NCBI GenBank assembly: GCA_009885515.1
Contig: VFKO01000364.1
Span: 1-5,507 of the forward strand
Source of the DNA: Rhodobiaceae bacterium
GTDB taxonomy: Bacteria; Pseudomonadota; Alphaproteobacteria; Micropepsales; Micropepsaceae
DNA length: 5,507 nt
Direction: 5' to 3'
Shown here: positions 1 through 5,507 of the stretch, one piece after another
How the letters are laid out: the number at the start of each line of letters is the position of its first letter
Position numbering within the stretch: position 1 is the first letter of the stretch
The notes under the pieces: generated by a model
The model's database searches: none
What the model was told of the DNA's origin: nothing
The model's input: the letters and a program-made list of their open reading frames with translations, nothing else
Made by a program: the position numbers and the translations under genes

Positions 1-536
1 GGAAACGACCCCGGACGGAAGTCAATGATCTCATGGGATTGCTGCGGCTTTATATTCGCAGCGACCTGAACGAGCTTCACGCCAATGGTGTCGAGATCCG
101 GATTATTGGAGCAAAAACTCAGCTTGAGGGTGATATCCTCGACCTCATTGACGAGGCTCACAATCGCACGCGGGGAAACGCAAGTCTCAGGCTTACCATT
201 GCCTTCAATTACAGCGGCCAGGACGAAATTATCGAGGCGGTTCGCCGTATCGCCGAGAGCGTGAAAGCTGGTACGCTGGCAACCGATGGAATCGACCGGA
301 ATGTTTTCTCCTCGTATCTGGCGACGGCCGGGACTCCGAACCCTGATCTCGTAATTCGAACTAGCGGTGAGCAGCGCTTGAGCAATTTCTTGATTTGGCA
401 AACCGCGTATTCGGAGTTTGTTTTTCAAGACACGCTTTGGCCGGATTTTGGCGAGGAGCAATTGGTGGATGCCATCCGGCAGTTTCAAGCGCGAGAGCGC
501 CGGTATGGCGGAATTTCAACGGCAACTGGCGCGTGA
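1..536 (+). CDS. uppS: Isoprenyl transferase / undecaprenyl diphosphate synthase, 3' part (5' end outside the window)
   Basis: Cis-prenyltransferase that adds IPP units to farnesyl diphosphate to make undecaprenyl diphosphate, the cytosol/membrane-interface precursor of the peptidoglycan and O-antigen lipid carrier. The reading frame is open from the left edge (first full codon at 3) to TGA at 534-536, giving about 177 residues. The first residues, KRPRTEV, match the family W-(N/K)-R-P-x-x-E-V segment, so by comparison with the 253-residue E. coli enzyme about 75 N-terminal residues are missing, including the catalytic Asp of DGNGRWA. Visible motifs are the IPP-binding stretch RTSGEQRLSNF (357-389; the two Arg and the Ser contact diphosphate), the metal-linked Glu of AYSEF (Glu codon 414-416), LWPDF, and the C-terminal RERRYGG. 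The usual NYGGR is NYSGQ here (Gln codon 219-221). The ATG at 33 is internal, not the start. cdsA follows 5 bp downstream, implying co-transcription. Identity is secure; the product chain length is inferred. Confidence 0.96.
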   Translation, partial: KRPRTEVNDLMGLLRLYIRSDLNELHANGVEIRIIGAKTQLEGDILDLIDEAHNRTRGNASLRLTIAFNYSGQDEIIEAVRRIAESVKAGTLATDGIDRNVFSSYLATAGTPNPDLVIRTSGEQRLSNFLIWQTAYSEFVFQDTLWPDFGEEQLVDAIRQFQARERRYGGISTATGA

Positions 537-541
537 ACTCG

Positions 542-1366
542 ATGAGCGGAGCTACGGCGTCCAGCCTTTGGCCGCGTATCATTACCTCGATCATTCTGAT
601 CCCATCGGCTCTCGCTGCCGTTTACGCAGGTGGTTGGGTTTTGGCGGTGTGGGCAGGCGCCGCCGGGTTCGCGATGGCCCGCGAGTGGACTCGCATCGTG
701 CATCGCGACGCAAGGCTTGGATGGCGATTTACGCTGCATGGGCTTGCCATCGTCAGTTCACAGGTCTTGATGGTAGTTGGCGAACCAAGTTTGGCAATTG
801 CGTTTATTCTTTTTGCGGCGTTCGTCGGCAGCCTTATTGCCCAAAGGAGAGAGGAGCGCTCCGTCTGGCTTGTTGCCGGCATAATTTTCGTAGCGGTACC
901 CTGTCTGGCGTTTGCCAGTTTGCGAGCGATGGTGCCGTTTGGATTTGAAACCGTAGTGTGGCTTCTGTGCGTCGTATGGGCGACAGATAGCGCTGCGTTC
1001 CTGGCTGGCTCTGCTGTCGGCGGACCGAAGCTTGCGCCATTGATTTCACCAAGCAAGACTTGGGCGGGAGCGGCTGCGGGCCTTGCTGCGGGAATCTTTG
1101 CCGGGATCATACTGGCGCAGCTTGCTGGGCAGTATGTCTCGATGGCGTTCATGGCAGCAAGCGCTGCCCTTGCTGTGCTTACGCAATGTGGAGACTTGGC
1201 TGAGTCGTTTTTGAAGCGACGGTTTGGAGTAAAAGACGCCTCAGACCTTATTCCAGGACATGGGGGGGCGTTGGACCGGCTTGACGGCATGATTTTTGCG
1301 ACTTCGGGATTGGCACTTTTTGTAATCTGCACGGGTTTTTCTCCCGTGATATGGGCTGTGCGATGA
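542..1366 (+). CDS. cdsA: Phosphatidate cytidylyltransferase (CDP-diglyceride synthase)
   Basis: Integral inner-membrane enzyme that converts phosphatidic acid and CTP to CDP-diacylglycerol, the branch point for phosphatidylethanolamine, phosphatidylglycerol and cardiolipin. The 274-residue product is strongly hydrophobic with several membrane segments, as in the family. The C-terminal signature is clear at about residues 222-248: S-x-L-K-R, then K231-D232, IPGHGG (H240) and LDRLD (D245, D248). Upstream are TDSAAFLAG (D149) and KLAPLISPSKTWAG (163-176). In the latter, Ala replaces the Glu of the textbook SPKKTxEG, a form I recall from alphaproteobacteria. In the signature, Ala243 sits where a larger aliphatic residue is usual. 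The frame is open back to 395, but that part overlaps uppS and lacks family similarity, so ATG 542 is preferred because it begins directly before the first membrane segment (LWPRIITSIIL). A GTG at 533 overlapping the uppS stop (GTGA) is a possible alternative; neither has a strong Shine-Dalgarno. It overlaps dxr by 4 bp. Confidence 0.95.
   Translation: MSGATASSLWPRIITSIILIPSALAAVYAGGWVLAVWAGAAGFAMAREWTRIVHRDARLGWRFTLHGLAIVSSQVLMVVGEPSLAIAFILFAAFVGSLIAQRREERSVWLVAGIIFVAVPCLAFASLRAMVPFGFETVVWLLCVVWATDSAAFLAGSAVGGPKLAPLISPSKTWAGAAAGLAAGIFAGIILAQLAGQYVSMAFMAASAALAVLTQCGDLAESFLKRRFGVKDASDLIPGHGGALDRLDGMIFATSGLALFVICTGFSPVIWAVR
1330..1348 (+). promoter_or_regulatory. Small hairpin at the cdsA end, just before the dxr start
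   Basis: CACGGG (1330-1335) and CCCGTG (1343-1348) are perfect 6-bp inverted repeats around a 7-nt loop, TTTTTCT. The stem lies in the last codons of cdsA, 14 nt before the dxr ATG at 1363. If it forms in mRNA it would sit directly against an ATG at 1351, which argues that dxr starts at 1363 or 1366 instead. It is not a normal intrinsic terminator, because the T-run is in the loop and no T-tract follows. A role in tuning dxr translation is inference; it could be chance within coding sequence. Confidence 0.3.
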
Positions 1367-2544
1367 TGGCGTTAGCTCCGCGCCGCGTGACAATTTTGGG
1401 ATCGACCGGCTCGGTGGGCGTTAACACCGTTGAGCTCATAGAACACCACAACAAGCTTTCTCCAGGCCGGTTCCAAGTCGTTGCGCTCACGGCACACTCA
1501 AACGTGAAAGAGCTGGCAGCTCAAGCGCGTCGGCTCCGGCCAGATTTTGTCGCAATCGGACAAGCCTCCCGGTACGGCGAACTTAAGCACGAGTTCTCGG
1601 GTACCGGAATTGAGTTGGGGGCTGGTGAAGGCGGAGTGGTGGAAGCCGCACTGCGATCGTCTGACTGGGTGATGGCAAGCATTATTGGTGCAGCAGGGTT
1701 GCAGCCTACCTTGGCGGCCGTTTCGCGAGGCGTGACAGTTGCGATCGCGAACAAGGAATGCCTTGTGTCTGCGGGACACTTATTCATGTCGAAGGTCAAA
1801 CTCTCCGGGGCCACGCTGGTTCCCGTGGACTCCGAACACAATGGCGTTTTCCAAGTCTTCGACACAAGCCAATTGCAGGCAATCGAGAAAGTAACTTTGA
1901 CGGCATCCGGTGGGCCGTTTCGGACGTGGACCTTGGAGCAGATGGAACAGGCCACGCCCGCTCAGGCCTGCAAGCATCCCAATTACTCAATGGGCGCCAA
2001 AATATCCGTCGATTCGGCAACCTTAATGAACAAGGGTTTGGAGCTAATTGAGGCTCATCATTTGTTTGGCATGGCTCCTGAACAGTTGGGCGTGGTGGTT
2101 CACCCTCAGCAGGCGGTACATTGTTTGGTTTCCTACGCGGACGGATCTGTTTTGGCCCAATTGGGAAGCCCGGATATGCGCACGCCAATCGCGTTCGCAC
2201 TCGGGTACCCTGAGCGGATGTCCGCGCCAACCCGGACACTTAACCTTGTCGAATTGGGACACCTTACTTTCGAAGCGCCCGATACGATGCGGTTTCCCTG
2301 TCTCGCATTGGCGCAGGCTGCCATGAAAATGGGAGGGAGTGCTCCAACAATTCTGAATGCCGCCAATGAGATTGCGGTTGAAGCCTTTTTGGCAGGACAG
2401 ATCGGGTTTGCCGCAATTGCCAGTATCGTTGAGACAACAATGAATGGATGCGATACTTCTACTCAGTCACCAGATTCAATCGGTGAAGTCCTGACAATAG
2501 ATAATGCGGCGCGACGGCACGCCAAAAGTGCATTGCCAAGTTAA
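1363..2544 (+). CDS. dxr: 1-deoxy-D-xylulose 5-phosphate reductoisomerase
   Basis: Cytosolic NADPH- and divalent-metal-dependent enzyme that rearranges and reduces DOXP to MEP, the first committed step of the non-mevalonate isoprenoid pathway that feeds UppS; it is the fosmidomycin target. From ATG 1363 the product is 393 residues, normal for the family. Motifs in order: NADPH loop GSTGSVG (13-19), NKECLVSAG (130-138), metal ligands D156 and E158 in PVDSEHN with H159, ASGGPFR (181-187), flexible loop HPNYSMG (205-211), SVDSATLMNKGLE with S218, N223, K224 and ligand E227, HPQQAVH (247-253), and GSVLAQLGSPDMRTP. H159, H205, E227 and H253 correspond to E. coli H153, H209, E231 and H257, so it should be active. 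Two oddities are Tyr208 for the usual loop Trp and Gln250 for the usual Ser. In-frame ATGs lie at 1351, 1363 and 1366; 1363 gives the ATGA overlap with the cdsA stop and suggests translational coupling. No strong Shine-Dalgarno is seen. Confidence 0.96.
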   Translation: MMALAPRRVTILGSTGSVGVNTVELIEHHNKLSPGRFQVVALTAHSNVKELAAQARRLRPDFVAIGQASRYGELKHEFSGTGIELGAGEGGVVEAALRSSDWVMASIIGAAGLQPTLAAVSRGVTVAIANKECLVSAGHLFMSKVKLSGATLVPVDSEHNGVFQVFDTSQLQAIEKVTLTASGGPFRTWTLEQMEQATPAQACKHPNYSMGAKISVDSATLMNKGLELIEAHHLFGMAPEQLGVVVHPQQAVHCLVSYADGSVLAQLGSPDMRTPIAFALGYPERMSAPTRTLNLVELGHLTFEAPDTMRFPCLALAQAAMKMGGSAPTILNAANEIAVEAFLAGQIGFAAIASIVETTMNGCDTSTQSPDSIGEVLTIDNAARRHAKSALPS

Positions 2545-2573
2545 GTTGTTTTGATCCAGAAACACCAATGAGC

Positions 2574-2580
2574 GAGAAAG
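2574..2580 (+). promoter_or_regulatory. Probable ribosome binding site of rseP
   Basis: The purine run GAGAAAG ends three bases before ATG 2584 in the 39-bp dxr-rseP gap. It is a weak Shine-Dalgarno match at rather short spacing, but the best available. The start is fixed independently: the rseP frame carries a TGA at 2569-2571 and no other ATG, GTG or TTG codon between it and 2584. I see no convincing promoter or terminator in the gap. Confidence 0.4.
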
Positions 2581-2583
2581 CAA

Positions 2584-4038
2584 ATGTTTGACCAAGTGCT
2601 AAACTTCTTCTTTGGCGGTCTGGGTTTCCTCTTTGTGATCACACTTGTCGTGTTCGTTCACGAGCTTGGGCACTTCTCGGCAGGCCGTTTCTTTGGTGTG
2701 CGGATTGATAGTTTTTCAATTGGCTTTGGGCGCTCCATAGCAGGGTTCACGGATCGACATGGTACCCAATGGAAAATTGGCTGGTTGCCGCTTGGCGGCT
2801 ATGTCAAATTCTGGGGAGATGAAGGTGTTTCGAGCACGCCGGATCATGAAAAAATAGACAAGGTTTCGGCTGAGGAGCGGTCAAAGTCGTTCCATCACAA
2901 GCCTCTCTATCAAAAGGCAATAATCGCTGTTGCAGGGCCAGTTGCCAATTTTGTGCTCGCGATTTTCATCCTGTCGACCTTGTTCCTGATTTACGGGGAT
3001 GTGGTCGATGCGCCTCGCGTGGGAGGCGTAAAGCCAGGGCTGCCTGCAGACAACGCAGGGCTAATTCCTGGAGATCTGATTCTTGAAATTGACGGCGATC
3101 CTATCCAGGAATTTTCGGAAATATTGCGCATTGTAACGGTCTCGAACTTACGCGAATTGGATTTTCATGTTCAGCGTGGATCTAACGATCTCCACCTGAA
3201 AGTTACGCCCAGAATGATTCCCAGGCCGGATAATTTCGGCGACAAAATTATGGACCCCGGAATAGGCATTCATTCCGTTATTCCCGGCAAAGTGAAGCGG
3301 GTGGTCGCTGATTCTGCTGCCGCAAGAGCAGGCATCCTCCCTTCTGACGTCATTGTTCAGGTTGATGGAAAATTTCTGGAATCGGTAAGCGATTTTTCCC
3401 AGGCTCTGGAAACGGCCCGAGGGAAGAAAGTGCAGGTTCTGGTGTCCCGTCCGGCTGAAACCGAGCAGAAACCTTGGGGGCGCCGGGAAATCAGGCTTAG
3501 TCTGGAGCCTTCGCCGATCAGCGGTATGGGCGATCCAGACCGAGTCGTTTTGGAGGGTGTTGGGTTGGAATTCACGGTGCCGGGCGCTCCGAAACCTAAA
3601 GTTCGTGTAACATTCGGGCTCTTTGACGCAGTTTCCAAGGCTGCAGGCGTCACCGAATTTATTGTGGTGAAGACGTTTTATTTTATTGGGCAACTCATTG
3701 CTGGTACCGGAGACTACCAGCAGTTGTCTGGACCATTAGGAATTGCCTCAGTTTCCGGGAAAGTTGCCATACAATTTGGTGTGGTGCCGCTCATCAACCT
3801 GGCAGCAGTGTTGTCCGTAAGCATCGGTTTACTCAATCTTTTCCCAATACCGATGCTCGACGGGGGACATATCCTGTACTATGGCATAGAAGCAGTACGA
3901 GGGCGTCCTCTGGGGGAGCGCGCCCAGGAGCTTGGGTTCCGGATTGGCTTAGCATTCGTGGTCAGCCTGTTGTTGTTTGCGACATGGAATGATTTGACGA
4001 AGCTGGGACTATTCGGTGTTCTGGGCTTCAATTCTTAG
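2584..4038 (+). CDS. rseP: RseP-family site-2 zinc metalloprotease with two PDZ domains
   Basis: Inner-membrane intramembrane protease of the S2P (M50) family. In E. coli it makes the second cut in anti-sigma factor RseA, releasing sigma-E, and clears remnant signal peptides. The 484-residue product has a first membrane segment (about 8-30) ending in the zinc motif HELGH (H26, E27, H30), the GGYVKF element (71-76), a second membrane segment with AGPVANF (117-123), and a C-terminal pair of membrane segments with NLFPIPMLDGGH (418-429), where D426 is the third zinc ligand. Between segments two and three are two PDZ-like repeats: about 143-210, with AGLIPGDLILEIDG, and about 225-290, with AGILPSDVIVQVDG. 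Tandem PDZ domains match E. coli RseP (450 aa), whereas many alphaproteobacterial homologues such as Caulobacter MmpA are shorter, as I recall, with one. Residues 286-345 form a long linker. The start at 2584 is forced by an upstream in-frame TGA. The identity is firm; the substrate here is unknown. Confidence 0.95.
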   Translation: MFDQVLNFFFGGLGFLFVITLVVFVHELGHFSAGRFFGVRIDSFSIGFGRSIAGFTDRHGTQWKIGWLPLGGYVKFWGDEGVSSTPDHEKIDKVSAEERSKSFHHKPLYQKAIIAVAGPVANFVLAIFILSTLFLIYGDVVDAPRVGGVKPGLPADNAGLIPGDLILEIDGDPIQEFSEILRIVTVSNLRELDFHVQRGSNDLHLKVTPRMIPRPDNFGDKIMDPGIGIHSVIPGKVKRVVADSAAARAGILPSDVIVQVDGKFLESVSDFSQALETARGKKVQVLVSRPAETEQKPWGRREIRLSLEPSPISGMGDPDRVVLEGVGLEFTVPGAPKPKVRVTFGLFDAVSKAAGVTEFIVVKTFYFIGQLIAGTGDYQQLSGPLGIASVSGKVAIQFGVVPLINLAAVLSVSIGLLNLFPIPMLDGGHILYYGIEAVRGRPLGERAQELGFRIGLAFVVSLLLFATWNDLTKLGLFGVLGFNS

Positions 4039-4055
4039 GTGAGCGTTTGTTGATT

Positions 4056-4080
4056 GAACTTTCAGTATCGGTATTTCTGC
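4056..4080 (+). promoter_or_regulatory. Candidate sigma-E-like promoter upstream of bamA
   Basis: In the 58-bp rseP-bamA gap, GAACTT (4056-4061) resembles the -35 element of RpoE-type ECF sigma factors, and TCTGC (4076-4080) resembles their TCTGA -10 element. The spacer is 14 nt, about two shorter than the roughly 16 of typical E. coli sigma-E promoters, and the last -10 base differs. The start would fall around 4087, about 10 nt before the bamA ATG, leaving a very short leader. In E. coli bamA is a known sigma-E target, so the place is plausible, but the match is imperfect and could be chance. No terminator is seen after rseP, so read-through into bamA is expected in any case. Confidence 0.22.
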
Positions 4081-4096
4081 CTCGGGGCGTGAACGA

Positions 4097-5507
4097 ATGA
4101 TTAAAGTACTGGGAACGGCGTTGACGCTCTTTGTGGCCTCGATTTTTTGGGCAACGGCTGTGGCTGCGCAAGATGTGGATGGGCCGTCGGTTCAACGCAT
4201 TAATGTGGAGGGCAATCAACGGATCGAAGAATCGACCGTCTTGTCCTACATGGTGCTTCGCGAGGGCCAACCGTATTCTCAGGCCCAGGTCGATCAATCC
4301 CTGAAGACCTTGTTTGCGACAGGCTTGTTTGCAGATGTCCAAATCCAGCAATCAAGCGGAATTGTCACCGTAAAGGTTGTTGAGAACCCGATCATCAATC
4401 GGATTGCTTTCGACGGAAACTCCAAAGTCTCGAACAAAACACTTGACGAAGAAGTGCAGCTTAAACCGCGAATGGTTTTCTCTCGAGCGAAGGTTCAAGC
4501 TGATGTTCAGCGTGTGCTCGAAATCTATCGCAGGTCTGGCCGTTTCGCGGCTCAAGTGGAACCCAAGACGGTTCAATTGGGGCAGAACCGGGTCGATCTC
4601 GTATTTGAAATCAACGAAGGCCCGACGACAGGCGTCAGCCGGATTATCTTTATCGGAAATAAAGTTTTCAGTGACGGTACGCTAAGGGACAAAATCACGA
4701 CCGGCGAATCTGTTTGGTGGAATTTTCTGCAATCCAATGACAATTACGATCCGGACCGGTTGACCTTTGACCGCGAACAGATTCGGCGCCACTATCTTTC
4801 GGAAGGTTATGCTGACTTCCGCGTGATCTCGGGCGTGGCTGAGTTGGCTCCGGACCGGAGCGGGTTTTACATCACCTTCACCATTGAAGAAGGCGACAAG
4901 TACAATTTCGGTAAAGTCGAAATCGACACGAAGTTGAAAGAAATCCCGGTTGCGGAACTTCAAGAACTGATCCGTTTTGAAGGCGGTGAGCAGTACAACG
5001 CAGAGCTTATCGACAAGAGCGTTGATGCTTTGACGCTTGCGGCAGGTACCAAGGGGTACGCCTTCGTTGATATCCGGCCGCGCGTTCGCCGCAACAAAGA
5101 AGACAAGACAGTTGACGTTGTGTTTAAAGTTGAGGAAGGCCCTCGGGTTTACATTGAGCGTATCAATATCGTTGGCAATAGCCGAACCTTGGACAAGGTA
5201 ATTCGCCGAGAAATTCGGCTGGTTGAAGGCGATGCTTTTAACAGGGTGCTGATCAATCGCTCACGATCACGTATTCGCGGTCTTGGCTTTTTTAAGAAAG
5301 TGGAAGTCACAGAGGAGCCTGGTACGGCGCCGGACCGGACTGTGCTGAATGTTGAAGTAGAAGAGCAGTCCACTGGCGAGTTCTCTGTCAGCGCTGGGTT
5401 TTCCTCGGCGGACAGCGTCGTCGGCGCCGTAAGCTTGACAGAAAAGAATTTGTTGGGTCGCGGGCAGTTTTTGCGATTGCAGGTTTCCTTGTCGAGTATT
5501 CGGCAAC
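4097..5507 (+). CDS. bamA: Outer membrane protein assembly factor BamA, 5' part (3' end outside the window)
   Basis: Omp85-family core of the BAM complex, which folds and inserts beta-barrel proteins into the outer membrane. The frame runs open from ATG 4097 to the window edge, giving 470 residues. A Sec signal peptide is clear: charged start MIK, hydrophobic core to about 20, cleavage near AVAA-QD (23-25). Five POTRA domains follow at about 31-98 (VQRINVEGNQRI), 99-175 (INRIAFDGNSKV), 177-265 (FIGNKVFSDGTL, with YDPDRL and EGYADFRV), 268-348, and 350-423 (IERINIVGNSRT). From about 425 the first barrel strands appear (SVSAGFSSADS, then LTEKNLLGRGQF). Full-length homologues are about 760-810 residues, so roughly 300-340 barrel residues lie beyond the edge. 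The start is certain: an in-frame TGA at 4055-4057 precedes it and no other start codon lies between. GGGG at 4084-4087 is a weak ribosome-binding candidate. It lies 58 bp after rseP. No frameshift or odd residue is seen. Confidence 0.95.
   Translation, partial: MIKVLGTALTLFVASIFWATAVAAQDVDGPSVQRINVEGNQRIEESTVLSYMVLREGQPYSQAQVDQSLKTLFATGLFADVQIQQSSGIVTVKVVENPIINRIAFDGNSKVSNKTLDEEVQLKPRMVFSRAKVQADVQRVLEIYRRSGRFAAQVEPKTVQLGQNRVDLVFEINEGPTTGVSRIIFIGNKVFSDGTLRDKITTGESVWWNFLQSNDNYDPDRLTFDREQIRRHYLSEGYADFRVISGVAELAPDRSGFYITFTIEEGDKYNFGKVEIDTKLKEIPVAELQELIRFEGGEQYNAELIDKSVDALTLAAGTKGYAFVDIRPRVRRNKEDKTVDVVFKVEEGPRVYIERINIVGNSRTLDKVIRREIRLVEGDAFNRVLINRSRSRIRGLGFFKKVEVTEEPGTAPDRTVLNVEVEEQSTGEFSVSAGFSSADSVVGAVSLTEKNLLGRGQFLRLQVSLSSIRQ

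Noticed and set aside
489..500. GCGC-GAGA-GCGC mini-hairpin near the end of uppS
   Set aside because: A 4-bp stem in a GC-rich coding stretch encoding the conserved RERR segment is not significant.
395..541. Upstream in-frame extension of cdsA back to ATG 395
   Set aside because: It overlaps uppS by over 140 bp and adds 49 residues unlike any CdsA N-terminus; the family start matches ATG 542.
622..1332. Long open frame on the - strand (236 codons) opposite cdsA
   Set aside because: It lies wholly antisense to a gene with clear family motifs, its translation (rich in Ala, Pro, Ser, Thr) resembles no family I know, and no separate promoter or ribosome site is seen. It is a shadow of cdsA codon bias.
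3148..3693. Open frame on the - strand (181 codons) opposite rseP
   Set aside because: It is antisense to the PDZ region of rseP, with no recognisable domain and no initiation signals.
4847..4867. Terminator-like sequence inside bamA: odd palindrome GCTCCGG-A-CCGGAGC followed by GGGTTTT
   Set aside because: It is in the middle of the POTRA 3 coding region, the usable stem is only about 5 bp, and the T-tract is four bases after a GGG. Termination here would abolish an essential gene, so it is most likely chance.
895..5050. Six GGTACC palindromes (895, 1600, 2204, 2761, 3703, 5045), more than the 1-2 expected by chance
   Set aside because: They are scattered in different reading frames within coding sequence, without regular spacing or shared flanks. 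The count is too small to claim a functional motif without the whole genome.
4751..5339. CCGGACCGG occurring three times in bamA
   Set aside because: Each copy falls in frame as Pro-Asp-Arg within different POTRA domains and reflects codon choice for a common loop, not a repeat element.

Overview
This window is a run of five co-directional, tightly packed housekeeping genes on the + strand: uppS (3' part), cdsA, dxr, rseP and bamA (5' part). All are recognised from conserved family motifs in their translations. The order cdsA-dxr-rseP-bamA, with dxr after cdsA, is the one usual in Alphaproteobacteria; in enterobacteria dxr precedes uppS. The DXR motif NKECLVSAG, the CdsA motif SPSKTWAG and the style of the BamA POTRA 3 domain also fit an alphaproteobacterium. 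Base composition looks moderate, near half G+C by eye. The organism is therefore probably a Gram-negative alphaproteobacterium, but the genus cannot be told from this stretch.

Layout: 1-536 holds the last ~177 codons of uppS. cdsA (542-1366) follows after 5 bp. dxr (1363-2544) overlaps the cdsA stop in an ATGA arrangement. A 39-bp gap leads to rseP (2584-4038), and a 58-bp gap leads to bamA (4097 to the window edge), which is cut off shortly after its beta-barrel begins. No stretch over 300 bases lacks a gene. I see no tRNA, rRNA, mobile element, CRISPR array or convincing terminator.

How the genes fit together: DXR makes MEP, the first committed intermediate of non-mevalonate isoprenoid synthesis. 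UppS uses the resulting IPP and FPP to build undecaprenyl diphosphate, the lipid carrier for peptidoglycan and O-antigen. CdsA makes CDP-diacylglycerol for phospholipids. RseP is the inner-membrane site-2 protease of envelope stress signalling, and BamA inserts outer-membrane proteins. The block is a cell-envelope biogenesis and surveillance operon.

I found no undescribed system. Points worth a second look are modest: a long RseP with two PDZ domains; two substitutions in highly conserved DXR motifs (Trp to Tyr in the active-site loop, Ser to Gln beside a conserved His); a sigma-E-like sequence in the rseP-bamA gap; a small hairpin just before the dxr start; and an Arg to Gln change in a conserved UppS motif.
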